A stretch of 64,000 nucleotides of DNA, from contig NZ_CP166919.1 of the NCBI RefSeq assembly GCF_041379765.1, positions 2,666,001 through 2,730,000 on the forward strand, in the 5' to 3' direction. Under the pieces are notes generated by a model. That model worked only from the letters and a program-made list of their open reading frames with translations. It was not told the DNA's origin and did not search any database. Position numbers and translations under genes: made by a program. Origin of the DNA: Thalassotalea sp. Sam97 (GTDB lineage Bacteria; Pseudomonadota; Gammaproteobacteria; Enterobacterales; Alteromonadaceae). Positions 44,708 through 53,395 of this stretch are shown here, one piece after another; the stretch's first letter is position 1, and each line of letters opens with the position of its first letter.

Positions 44708-44785
44708 TGCATAGCTGAATGGTCGAGTTTCAAAAATATTAAATGAGTCAAATTAGTCTGTATGAACGCAAGGCAACTAGTATAT

Positions 44786-44821
44786 AAAAAGGTGAACCCT
44801 AAAACGGAAGTTCACCTTTTT
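44786..44821. terminator. Bidirectional terminator between the BCCT gene and the GH16 gene
   Basis: AAAAAGGTGAAC / GTTCACCTTTTT, 12-bp perfect stem and a 12-base loop, between convergent genes. Confidence 0.88.
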
Positions 44822-44853
44822 AATGCCATACCACGTTATTTAGTAATAGCTAA

Positions 44854-46986
44854 TTAATTACCACACAGTGCGTTACTGTTGGTGCTATCAAGAGGTAAGC
44901 CGCCCGTGACACTATCAACACAGAATGACACCTGTACGGAGCCTGACTGCGCCGTACTGCTCTGCATGGTCACAGTACCGTCAGCAGCCGTAACACCGCT
45001 AGCCACTTCACTCCAAGTACCGCTAAAATTACCTGATACCGTCACACCTTCAACTGGATGGCCTAAGTTATCTAATACCGTTACTGTCGCTGTACCATAC
45101 TTTTTACCTTTACCTGCACCTTGTGTGCCTGTTGTTAACGAGCTAACAACCAGTGAGGTCGCTTGCTCACCAGTACCTTCTTGCACGCTGACGACGGTAT
45201 TGGTGGTATGGGTTGCTCCTTCGTTGTCGGTAACCGTTAACGATACGCTGTAATCACCTGCGCTAGCGAAACTGTGATTTACCATAGCGCCTGTTGCGCT
45301 ATTGCCGTCGCCAAAGTTCCACTGATATTCAACAATGCTGCCATCACTGTCGCTGCTTGCCGATGCATCAAAGCTACAGGTTAATTCGCTACAATTACTG
45401 CTTATATTGGCGACTGGCGCCATATTTTGCGGTGTGCTACTGGCCGATAAAATATTAATGTTATCGATAACGTAGGTATCGTTATTAAAGCTATTTGGAT
45501 CAATAAGAATCAACAGCGAGTCAACACTGGTATCGCTGGTTGCACCATCAATACGCTCAAGCAATTGGAAGCGCAGCGTCTGCCAGCCATTAGCATGCTC
45601 AACAAAGGCTTGGAACTTACTATGACGACCGCTTGGATAGTTGCTTGGCGTAGCAACGCTACCGTCTTCTAATTGAATTAAAATTTCTTTACCAACGAGA
45701 CTTGCATCAAGGTTGTTGATGTCCATTTCAAACGCTTTATCACCAAGTAAAAATGGCTGAACGTCAGCTACTTGGCTGGTACTGTGGGCCATCACATCCC
45801 ATTGACTTGCCGCATCACGGGTATACGTTAATACACCATCAGCGCTAACATAGTTACCATTGGCAGAAGTTAACGTCATATTCGACATGCCATCGTAATC
45901 AGCAAGCACAATGTCTTTGGTCAGTTTTTTACCCACGTAAATATTGGTGGTTACATCACACCCTTCGGTGCTAACCGTCAGGCTTTGCTTGCTCGCAGCG
46001 CTCGCTTCATCCCATGTCACTTGTACCGTGTCACCGCTACCAGAAATGGTGCCGCCGGTTACTGACCAAGCAAGATTACCTGAGGCATTTAATACCGAGT
46101 ATGTTTCTGTCGTACCAGGTGCAGGTAAATGATTACCACTCAAGTTCGGCTGGTTACCACCATATACACGCACATAGTCTACTTCTAACGTTTGTGGTAA
46201 AACGGAATCATCTACCGCGCCACCCCAGTTGCCACCAACCGCAAGGTTTAAAATAAAGTGGAAATTATTACGACCATCAAATGGCCAATCTTCAGGGGCA
46301 ACATCTTCAATTCGTTTGGTTGAGTAGAGCATGTTATCAACATACCAGCGAATTTCATCCGCTTCCCATTCAATAGCATAAGTATGGAAATCATCAGACC
46401 ATTTACCTGGTTGCATTAGCATGCTACCACCCTGATGCGCATTATCCGGCCATGGTTGACCATAATGAATGGTACCGTATGCGGTATTAGCACTTTGTCC
46501 TACCGATTCAAAAATATCGATCTCGCCACTCATCGGCCAGCCTTGCACTGGGTCTGTCGGTAACATCCAAAACGCCGGCCACATACCTTGACCATCAGGG
46601 AACTTCATACGAGCTTCAAAGCGACCAAACGCCCACTCACCGCTTGCAGGCATATTCGCAGTACGAATACGTCCCGAGGTATATTGTGTACCTCGAATAC
46701 GTTGCTTACGTGCCTCGATGGTCATTACACCATTCGCTAAAGTAATATTATCAGCTTGGTAGCTTTGTAATTCGTTATTACCCCAGCCACACATGCCAGT
46801 ACCTTGGTCACAACCATCACCTGTTTGAATTTCCCAAGCATTGCTATTTAACGCTGTTTGATCGAAGTTATCTTCCCAAACGACCGGTTGACATTGTTGC
46901 GCATAAGCGGCTGAAGCACTTGCGCATGCTGCTGCAATAACCGCTAAACGGATCTTGCTGGTAACGAACTTTTGTTGTTTTGTCAT
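44854..46986 (-). CDS. Secreted GH16 beta-1,3-glucanase (laminarinase-type) with PKD domain
   Basis: The 710-residue protein has a signal peptide (residues 1-29, cut after AYA) and a GH16 catalytic domain (about 33-278) with the motif GEIDIFE: nucleophile Glu155, Asp157 and acid/base Glu160. The surrounding WPAFWMLP, YGTIHYG and HTYAIEWEADEIRWYVD segments are typical of bacterial laminarinases. A beta-sandwich CBM-like region (about 360-520), a PKD domain (about 525-605, YQWNFGDGNSATG) and a C-terminal Ig-like domain follow. Predicted to break down algal laminarin outside the cell, perhaps by type II secretion. A LacI-type palindrome lies in its promoter region. Confidence 0.9.
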   Translation of the reverse strand: MTKQQKFVTSKIRLAVIAAACASASAAYAQQCQPVVWEDNFDQTALNSNAWEIQTGDGCDQGTGMCGWGNNELQSYQADNITLANGVMTIEARKQRIRGTQYTSGRIRTANMPASGEWAFGRFEARMKFPDGQGMWPAFWMLPTDPVQGWPMSGEIDIFESVGQSANTAYGTIHYGQPWPDNAHQGGSMLMQPGKWSDDFHTYAIEWEADEIRWYVDNMLYSTKRIEDVAPEDWPFDGRNNFHFILNLAVGGNWGGAVDDSVLPQTLEVDYVRVYGGNQPNLSGNHLPAPGTTETYSVLNASGNLAWSVTGGTISGSGDTVQVTWDEASAASKQSLTVSTEGCDVTTNIYVGKKLTKDIVLADYDGMSNMTLTSANGNYVSADGVLTYTRDAASQWDVMAHSTSQVADVQPFLLGDKAFEMDINNLDASLVGKEILIQLEDGSVATPSNYPSGRHSKFQAFVEHANGWQTLRFQLLERIDGATSDTSVDSLLILIDPNSFNNDTYVIDNINILSASSTPQNMAPVANISSNCSELTCSFDASASSDSDGSIVEYQWNFGDGNSATGAMVNHSFASAGDYSVSLTVTDNEGATHTTNTVVSVQEGTGEQATSLVVSSLTTGTQGAGKGKKYGTATVTVLDNLGHPVEGVTVSGNFSGTWSEVASGVTAADGTVTMQSSTAQSGSVQVSFCVDSVTGGLPLDSTNSNALCGN

Positions 46987-47078
46987 AGTGACTCTCTGTT
47001 GTATTGCTTAGTACATATGAGGCATATGTCTAAGTCGTATCTTTTGGTTTTATTTTTATAATATTGCTATCGCAATTT

Positions 47079-47092
47079 TGTAAGCGCTTACA
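47079..47092. promoter_or_regulatory. LacI-family-type operator upstream of the GH16 gene
   Basis: Perfect 14-bp palindrome TGTAAGCGCTTACA with the central CG typical of LacI-family sites, about 93 bases upstream of the GH16 start. On the minus strand a TATTAT lies 16 bases after the GCTTAC of the palindrome, so the site may overlap the promoter. No LacI-family gene is in the window. Confidence 0.7.
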
Positions 47093-47263
47093 TCATTAAC
47101 GTAAACAAACTCCCTAAATGAGTTAAAAAATAACAAGAGATTGTTTACAAGGCGTTAAGGTAAGGTTGTTTTACAATATGTAGATATACCGCAGACAGTT
47201 ATTTTTAGCAAACATTCAACCTACAAATGACCGATAAGTGTTCAGTGCTAAGCCAGTTTGTAT

Positions 47264-47299
47264 AAAAAAGCTCATGACAAATACCTTGCCATGAGCCTT
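47264..47299 (-). terminator. Minus-strand terminator downstream of proA
   Basis: GGCTCATG...CATGAGC stem with TTTTTT on the minus strand. It lies 271 bases after the proA stop, so it ends either a long proBA 3' region or a separate small transcript. Confidence 0.8.
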
Positions 47300-47427
47300 A
47301 AAATTGGATTAACCCAATTTGCGGTCAACCACTAGTTACATTTAGATCATTGTTTGTTCAACATACTTAACCACAACAAGCATTAAAAACGACAACATAC
47401 AGCACGTACTAACGTTGTGCAGATTAA

Positions 47428-47439
47428 CGAAACGTTTCG
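47428..47439. promoter_or_regulatory. Orphan LacI-family-like palindrome CGAAACGTTTCG
   Basis: Perfect 12-bp palindrome in the 583-base gap between proA and the GH16 gene, resembling RbsR/FruR-class sites. No coding gene starts next to it. A minus-strand TATAAT lies at 47493-47498. No convincing reading frame is present in 47300-47569. Confidence 0.45.
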
Positions 47440-47569
47440 CTTTTATTAGCTTACGAATACTGGCGACACTTAAATGAAACGCGTCTGCCTTTATTATATT
47501 GTTTTTATTAATGTGAAATTCCCAATTTAGTTATTAAAAATGTTCTAAGCAGTTCCTCAGCCTAGCTGT

Positions 47570-48817
47570 TTAAACGCGAATATGACCGTCGCCATTAACG
47601 ACAAACTTTTCAGTGGTCAATGACTCTAATCCCATAGGGCCGTATGCGTGTAACTTAGTGGTGGCAATACCAATTTCTGTTCCTAAGCCAATTTCGCCAC
47701 CATCATTAAATCGCGATGAGGCATTAACCATAACAACAGATGCATCAACGATACGTTGGAACAGTTCTGCTCGGTGTTTATCTTCGGTGCAAATAACTTC
47801 GGTGTGATTACTACCAAACTCGTCGATATGGGCAATAGCATCGGTAAAATCTTTTACGGTTTTAATTGCGATCTCAGGGCCAAGATATTCTTCACCAAAC
47901 TGATCAGCTTCTAACAGGGTGGCATTAGAAAAATGACCAATCGACTGTTGGCATGCGTTCACTTTCACATCGCGCTCAGCTAAGGCCTTTGCAACCATAG
48001 GCAAAAACTTCTCAGCAACATCTTGATGAACAACCAAGCCTTCTAATGCATTACAAACACCATAGCGTTGAGTTTTGCCATTTATTAGCAAGTCTAATGC
48101 TTTACCCAAATCAGCATATTCATCAACGTATAAATGACATACGCCTTTAAAGTGCTGAATCACCGGTACCCTGCTGTTTTCACTAACAAATTTAATTAGT
48201 CCTTCACCACCGCGTGGAATAATGACATCGATGTGTTTATCTTGTTGCATCAGATCAGTAATGTGAGAGCGATCTGACTCTGGTACTACAGTGATTAATG
48301 CTCGAGGTAACTCAAATGATGCTAATACGTTTTGCAATACGACAGCAATAGCACGACTTGAACGCAACGACTCTTTACCACCACGCAAAATCACCGCATT
48401 GCCCGATTTAAAACATAATGCGCCAGCATCGGCGGTGACGTTAGGACGAGACTCGTAAATCATGCAAATAACACCAAGTGGCATACGCATTTTACTAACT
48501 TTCAAGCCATTAGGTTGCTCGCCTAGATCACGCAGTTTACCGACAGGATCAGGTAAGGTCGCAACTTTCTCTATGGCCTCAGCCATCGCGTCAATACGTT
48601 GTTCTGTTAGCAACAAGCGATCGATCATTGCCGCTGATAAATTCGCTTTTTTAGCTTCTTCTATATCTGATTTATTGGCATCTAAGATCACTTTTTTATG
48701 ACTACGAACACTGCATGCCATCGCTAAAAGAATATAATTCTTTTTTGCTTCATCTAAGGTTAATAACGCTTTAGATGCTTTTGCGGCTTGTGCTGATAGT
48801 TTTTCAATAAGGTTCAT
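47570..48817 (-). CDS. proA: Gamma-glutamyl phosphate reductase
   Basis: ProA reduces gamma-glutamyl phosphate to the semialdehyde in proline synthesis. Seen: KMRMPLGVICMIYESRPNVTADAGALCFKSGNA, the catalytic Cys in HFKGVCHLYVD, and NASSRFNDGGEIGLGTEIGIAT. 415 residues. Its ATG overlaps the proB stop by one base (TAATG), so translation is coupled. Confidence 0.96.
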   Translation of the reverse strand: MNLIEKLSAQAAKASKALLTLDEAKKNYILLAMACSVRSHKKVILDANKSDIEEAKKANLSAAMIDRLLLTEQRIDAMAEAIEKVATLPDPVGKLRDLGEQPNGLKVSKMRMPLGVICMIYESRPNVTADAGALCFKSGNAVILRGGKESLRSSRAIAVVLQNVLASFELPRALITVVPESDRSHITDLMQQDKHIDVIIPRGGEGLIKFVSENSRVPVIQHFKGVCHLYVDEYADLGKALDLLINGKTQRYGVCNALEGLVVHQDVAEKFLPMVAKALAERDVKVNACQQSIGHFSNATLLEADQFGEEYLGPEIAIKTVKDFTDAIAHIDEFGSNHTEVICTEDKHRAELFQRIVDASVVMVNASSRFNDGGEIGLGTEIGIATTKLHAYGPMGLESLTTEKFVVNGDGHIRV

Positions 48818-49914
48818 TATTTCTCCAATACGGCAATGTGTTCATTATGGATAATCGACGTCTTCTGTACATGGATATCGGCAGAAGACAAATTACCTTG
48901 TTCTTTCTTTAAAAATTTAAGCAAACAGCTACTAAACTTTGTTTTTGCTTTAGCAAGACAAGTGCCATCATCACTTTTCAGTAATATGGTATCGCCAACC
49001 GAAAATTGGCCATTAACATCAACAATATCATCACTGGTCAGCTGCTCATCATCACCTGCAATCGGCGATTTATCGTTACTAATAATCACTTCCCCACGGT
49101 GCTTCACGGTATGGGTTAGCCAGTGTTGAGCGGGTGACATAGGAGCTGATTTGCCCTTAAATAAGGTGCCAGGGTTGACGCCTTGCAATAAACTATAAAA
49201 GCTGATCGAGTTAAACCCGTTAACAATGTAGGTATCAATGCCATGTGCAGTTGCTTTATCAGCAGCTTGAAGTTTGGTGTGCATACCACCTGTACCAACA
49301 TCGCTACTACTGTCACCAGCCATTGACCAAATGTGTGGATCAATTTCTGCAACCGTATCGATTAGCTTAGCGTCAGCAAAATGCTGAGGATTTTTATCAA
49401 ATAAACCATCCACATCGGTACACATTATTAACGCGTCAGCTTTCGTCGCGGCAGCCGTCATAGCGGCTAAATTGTCATTATCGCCAACTTTAATGCGCTC
49501 ACAAGAAACAGTATCGTTTTCATTGACAACAGGGACGACGCCACCCGCCAAAATAGACTCGATCGTATCTTGGATACTCATATAACGTTCGCGATCATTA
49601 AAATCAGCATGCGTAAGTAGCAACTGCGCTAAAGGCACATTTAACAACTTGTCCCACATCGCCATCATCTCGGTCTGTCCAGTCGCGGCCATGGCTTTCT
49701 TAAGCCCTTGTTGAGGGCGCTTATCACGGAACCATTGTTTACCCGCGGCAACAGAGCCTGACGAGACGATAACGACGTCTTGGCCATTCGCTCGGCAACG
49801 TAAAACAAACTGAGCAATGTTTTTTAAATATTTTGTACTACAACCATTGCTTTGTGGTGCGATTAACGCACTACCTACTTTTATTACGATACGTTTTTTA
49901 TCTCGTAGTGACAT
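48817..49914 (-). CDS. proB: Glutamate 5-kinase
   Basis: ProB phosphorylates glutamate and is the feedback-controlled step of proline synthesis. N-terminal kinase motifs VIKVGSALIA, IVSSGSVAAG, NENDTVSCERIKVGDNDNLAA and GTGGMHTKLQAA; C-terminal PUA domain (GEVIISNDKSPI onward). 365 residues. It starts nine bases after the putP stop with AGGA upstream, so it is probably in one operon with putP. Confidence 0.96.
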   Translation of the reverse strand: MSLRDKKRIVIKVGSALIAPQSNGCSTKYLKNIAQFVLRCRANGQDVVIVSSGSVAAGKQWFRDKRPQQGLKKAMAATGQTEMMAMWDKLLNVPLAQLLLTHADFNDRERYMSIQDTIESILAGGVVPVVNENDTVSCERIKVGDNDNLAAMTAAATKADALIMCTDVDGLFDKNPQHFADAKLIDTVAEIDPHIWSMAGDSSSDVGTGGMHTKLQAADKATAHGIDTYIVNGFNSISFYSLLQGVNPGTLFKGKSAPMSPAQHWLTHTVKHRGEVIISNDKSPIAGDDEQLTSDDIVDVNGQFSVGDTILLKSDDGTCLAKAKTKFSSCLLKFLKKEQGNLSSADIHVQKTSIIHNEHIAVLEK

Positions 49915-49922
49915 AAATCCTC

Positions 49923-51419
49923 TTAGCTCGTTGCTTGACGATATTGGTTTTGTACTTGTCGGTACAAGCTCAACACACGTTCTGTTGGACGCTGAGTTAA
50001 TAAACTCACCAACACTATGAGAACTGAGCTGACAATAAAACCCGGTACAATCTCATACAGTAGTCCTGATAAACGACCACCATCGGCGAGCACGGGTGCA
50101 TAAACCCAGAATAATACGGTTACTGCCCCACCAATAATTCCGGCTAATGCACCTTGATAGGTGATGCGAGACCAGAACAAGCTAAATAAAATTAAAGGGC
50201 CAAATGCGGCGCCAAAACCTGCCCAAGCATTACTGACAATAGATAAAATGCTACTATTTGGGTTCAAAGCAATCATTGACGCAATCAATGCCACTAAAAA
50301 CACACAAACCCGACCAATATTAACCAAGTTAGATTGTGACAAGGCTTTTTTCGAATACACCTTAACGATGTCATCGGTCAATGAGCTTGAAGACACCAAC
50401 AACTGGCTTGAAATGGTACTCATCACCGCGGCTAAAATTGCTGCCAATAAGAAACCACTAACTAATGGGTGAAACAACACCTGCGAGAAAAATACAAAAA
50501 TGACCTCAGGATCGCTTAAACTCACGCCAAATTTATTGACGTAGGCCCCCCCCGTTAAACCAGTTGCTAAGGCACCAATAATCGTTACCGTCATCCAACT
50601 CATACCAATGTGGCGAGCCGTTGAAATGTCAGCGACAGATTTAATCGCCATAAAGCGTACAACGATGTGAGGTTGACCAAAGTAGCCTAGCCCCCATGCC
50701 ATACTTGATACTAGGGTCAAAAACGTTAATGACTCCAGACTTTGAGTGAAGGTTGGGATAACAGCATCGGAGTAATTCATCATTGTGCTTGCGCTATCAA
50801 AATAGGTAAACGCGACATAGGGAACCATGACTAAAGCGATGAACATGATGGAGCCTTGGACAAAGTCGGTTAAGCTCACCGCAAGGAATCCACCCAATAA
50901 CGTGTAGGCAACAACAACAAGCGCTGTAACCGCAATACCAAGCTCGTAAGGTAATGCAAATGCTGAGACAAATAACTTGCCACCAGCAACTAGCCCTGCG
51001 GATGTGTACAAGGTAAAAAACACCACAATAACCAACGCAGAGACGAGTTTTATCGACCCGTTTGGTTTATCAAAACGTTTACTGAAAAAGTCAGGTAACG
51101 TGAGCGCATCGCTAGCTTTTTCAGTATAAATTCTGAGTTTTGGGGCGACTAATTTATAGTTTGCCCATGCCCCAAACAGCAACCCAAGAGCAATCCATAC
51201 AGTGTTAAAGCCTGAGACAAACATCGCGCCAGGTAGCCCCATGAGCATCCAGCCGCTCATATCTGATGCGCCTGCTGATAAAGCGGTTACCTGCGGGCTT
51301 ACTTGCCTGCCGCCTAACATGTACCCTGATAAGTTACTCGTTGACTTACGTGCCGCGTACACACCAATAGCCAACATTAATACAAAATAGATTAATAGTG
51401 CTAAATACGTGTAGCTCAT
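49923..51419 (-). CDS. putP: Sodium/proline symporter
   Basis: The 498-residue protein has about 13 membrane helices and PutP/SSS signatures: GGRQVSPQVTALSAGASDMSGWM, LPDFFSKRF, and GWGLGYFGQPHIVVRFMA. PutP imports proline with Na+. Linkage with proBA is notable, since in E. coli putP pairs with putA for catabolism; here it suggests proline accumulation, for example as an osmolyte. Its ATG overlaps the stop of a tiny upstream gene (TAATG). Confidence 0.93.
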   Translation of the reverse strand: MSYTYLALLIYFVLMLAIGVYAARKSTSNLSGYMLGGRQVSPQVTALSAGASDMSGWMLMGLPGAMFVSGFNTVWIALGLLFGAWANYKLVAPKLRIYTEKASDALTLPDFFSKRFDKPNGSIKLVSALVIVVFFTLYTSAGLVAGGKLFVSAFALPYELGIAVTALVVVAYTLLGGFLAVSLTDFVQGSIMFIALVMVPYVAFTYFDSASTMMNYSDAVIPTFTQSLESLTFLTLVSSMAWGLGYFGQPHIVVRFMAIKSVADISTARHIGMSWMTVTIIGALATGLTGGAYVNKFGVSLSDPEVIFVFFSQVLFHPLVSGFLLAAILAAVMSTISSQLLVSSSSLTDDIVKVYSKKALSQSNLVNIGRVCVFLVALIASMIALNPNSSILSIVSNAWAGFGAAFGPLILFSLFWSRITYQGALAGIIGGAVTVLFWVYAPVLADGGRLSGLLYEIVPGFIVSSVLIVLVSLLTQRPTERVLSLYRQVQNQYRQATS

Positions 51420-51583
51420 TACTTCCCTGCTCTTTTCTTTGTACTCAACTTATAAGCTTTATACAGTGGATAAAACACATAAGTACTAAGAATTAAGCTA
51501 AAACATAGAAAACCCGTAAAATTTTTAGCCATTCGATTCAAACGCCTCGTACTAGCGTGAGATTTCAATAACTTTGAAAGCAT
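51419..51583 (-). CDS. 54-residue single-helix membrane protein coupled to putP
   Basis: A small gene with a strong ribosome site (GAGGAGG), ATG at 51583 (a GTG three bases upstream is an alternative with tighter spacing). The product has a basic N-terminus (KLLKSHASTRRLNRMAKN), one hydrophobic helix (about residues 22-41, TGFLCFSLILSTYVFYPLY) and a basic tail (KAYKLSTKKRAGK). Its TAA overlaps the putP ATG by one base, so translation of the two is coupled. I do not recognise a family; small accessory subunits of sodium/solute symporters are the nearest idea. Confidence 0.75.
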   Translation of the reverse strand: MLSKLLKSHASTRRLNRMAKNFTGFLCFSLILSTYVFYPLYKAYKLSTKKRAGK

Positions 51584-51605
51584 CACTTTAATTCCTCCTC
51601 AAATA

Positions 51606-51649
51606 ATTAGTACACTAATCATTATGCGGATTGATAGATTAAAGATCAA
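51606..51649 (-). promoter_or_regulatory. Promoter of the small-ORF/putP/proBA operon with overlapping palindrome
   Basis: On the minus strand: TTGATC (-35, 51644-51649), a 17-base spacer, CATAAT (-10, 51621-51626). The predicted start near 51613 lies inside the palindrome ATTAGT-AC-ACTAAT (51606-51619), a good place for a repressor. The divergent MarR-type gene is a candidate regulator; one ATTAGT half site occurs near its own start (51758-51763). Confidence 0.65.
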
Positions 51650-51798
51650 CCGTGAAATAAAAATTTATATCAATTAGCTTGTTACTAAGATGTTGCTGTG
51701 TCGGTATTTGGCGGTTATTTTTGGTTTTTTGTTGATAGCTTTGTTAGTATTGTAACGATTAGTATTAAATTAATAGTGATGAATAAAAAGTTGCCGAA

Positions 51799-52278
51799 AT
51801 GGAAAAATACGAAGAGCTCCTAATATCGTTACGACAAGTGATTCGTGCGATTGACTTATACTCAAAGAAGTTAAGCAAAGAAACCGGACTAACGAGTCCA
51901 CAACTGTTGGTGTTACAATCAATTGCAGCCAATAATCACAGTACTGTAAAACACATTGCCGAAAGTATTAATTTAAGCTCCGCAACGATTACCAGTATTT
52001 TAGACAGATTAGAAAAGCGTGAATTAGTAAGCCGTGTGCGCTCAGTTACCGATAAGCGTAAAGTTGATATCACGCTAACGGAACAAGGCAGAGACATCAT
52101 TAAAGACGCGCCAAAACCTTTACAAGAACACTTCATTAGTCGCTTTGAAGCGATGCAAGAGTGGGAGCAGTCGCAAATGTTAGCCACGATGCAACGGATT
52201 GTCAGCATGATGGACGCTGAAAATGTTGACGCATCTCCAGTATTACAGGTTGGTCATATTAGTGACACCCCACAATAG
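51799..52278 (+). CDS. MarR-family transcriptional regulator
   Basis: The 159-residue protein has a MarR winged helix: LTSPQLLVLQSIAANNHSTVKHIAESINLSSATITSILDRLEKRELVSRVRS, then the beta wing TDKRKVDITLTEQGRDI. (Shown in parts: helix-turn-helix around residues 33-75, wing 82-100.) It is transcribed away from the putP-proBA operon and near a BCCT transporter gene, so it may control osmolyte genes as EctR-type MarR regulators do. The target is inferred from position. Confidence 0.85.
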   Translation: MEKYEELLISLRQVIRAIDLYSKKLSKETGLTSPQLLVLQSIAANNHSTVKHIAESINLSSATITSILDRLEKRELVSRVRSVTDKRKVDITLTEQGRDIIKDAPKPLQEHFISRFEAMQEWEQSQMLATMQRIVSMMDAENVDASPVLQVGHISDTPQ

Positions 52279-52308
52279 TAACAATCCCACTTAAAAACCG
52301 AGTGCCAT

Positions 52309-52331
52309 TAATAAACTTGTTAAGGCACTCG
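52309..52331 (+). terminator. Candidate terminator after the MarR gene
   Basis: CGAGTGCC / GGCACTCG, an 8-bp stem with a 7-base loop, 31 bases after the stop; weak U-run (CTTTCC). The rest of the 315-base gap to the DUF1232 gene shows nothing I can support. Confidence 0.5.
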
Positions 52332-52593
52332 CTTTCCATGTGAACTCCCCTTGTCACTACGTAATATCGAAAGCCTACTACCAACATAACAAGATATATT
52401 ACCATCACCTAGCGCCATTCATTTCCCTGAACTTAACGCGACTATCCGCACCACGATTGTGCATTTATTGTTGAGATATACATAGTCTTCTTTATGCGCT
52501 ATTACAACTGGTGAAAAACTAATTCTCTGTTAAATTTAAATAGTTAGCGATCAAACACTAGAATACGTGTTGCCATAAAATAGGAGAAATATA

Positions 52594-53139
52594 ATGGCTT
52601 TTGAAGTGACATTTGAATTAACGGAATCTGATCTTGAACACTTTCGTGAGGTGATGACTACAGCACAAAGTAAAGCCATGCTTTTACCTGAGCACATCAT
52701 AATTGAAAATGCTAAAAACCTAATTCAAGACGTTAGTGATAGCGTGCCTGAATTTGTTAAACAACGCATTGATAAACTGCAAACATTAATCGCTATGATT
52801 GAAGACAGCGAATGGAAAATTCCAGAAGAAGAGCGTAAGGACGTTATTAGCGCTTTGTCTTACTTTAGTGAACCTGAAGATATGGTGCCCGATGATATTC
52901 CAGCGTTAGGCTTTCTCGATGATGCTATTATGATTGAACTGGTTGCAGAAGATCTTAAAGACGATATTGAAGCATTCGATGAGTTTTGTGCCTATCGTCA
53001 ACGCGAGCAAGAACGTGCGGGTGACGATGTTATTACCAAAGAAGACTGGCTCGATGCGAAACGCAGGGAGCTACATTCACGCATGCGAAATCGACGATCA
53101 TCCCGTCGTAGCGGTCGCTCTTCGTTTCGTATTTTCTAA
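52594..53139 (+). CDS. DUF1232 (YkvA-like) domain protein with basic tail
   Basis: The 181-residue protein has an N-terminal helical part, a DUF1232 segment at about residues 85-130 (ALSYFSEPEDMVPDDIPALGFLDDAIMIEL) with the conserved DxxPDxxPxxGxxDD pattern, and an Arg/Ser-rich tail (RNRRSSRRSGRSS) that may bind nucleic acid or membranes. Function unknown. AGGAG lies upstream of the ATG. It is a lone gene between the MarR regulator and topB. Confidence 0.75.
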   Translation: MAFEVTFELTESDLEHFREVMTTAQSKAMLLPEHIIIENAKNLIQDVSDSVPEFVKQRIDKLQTLIAMIEDSEWKIPEEERKDVISALSYFSEPEDMVPDDIPALGFLDDAIMIELVAEDLKDDIEAFDEFCAYRQREQERAGDDVITKEDWLDAKRRELHSRMRNRRSSRRSGRSSFRIF

Positions 53140-53337
53140 TGACTTACATGCGATACTGATGGGCACTTATGGTAGCCAGTTTAAACAAATCCCACAGAAC
53201 TAGGACGATATAACCTATATCGTCCTAGTTTTCATTCACTAAAGTGACACGCTAGCAACAGCATATCTGCAGGGCAATAACGACTAACGGCTTAGCATCT
53301 GTTGTCTACAACCATATAACTTTCAATTATTTGCACC

Positions 53338-53373
53338 TTGCAGCCCAACCCTAACAACTGTATATTTAGACAG
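53338..53373 (+). promoter_or_regulatory. topB promoter overlapped by a LexA box
   Basis: TTGCAG (53338-53343), a 17-base spacer, TATATT (53361-53366). The SOS box CTGTATATTTAGACAG at 53358-53373 has the CTGT-N8-ACAG form, extended symmetrically by AA and TT, and covers the -10 and predicted start point. This is the usual geometry of LexA-repressed promoters. Confidence 0.7.
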
Positions 53374-53395
53374 TTACCCATCAATTTGTCTGTTT

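Noticed and set aside
44879..46256. Several plus-strand reading frames opposite the GH16 gene
   Set aside because: They mirror the clear GH16-PKD coding frame, have no ribosome sites and show low-complexity Thr/Pro/Val composition.
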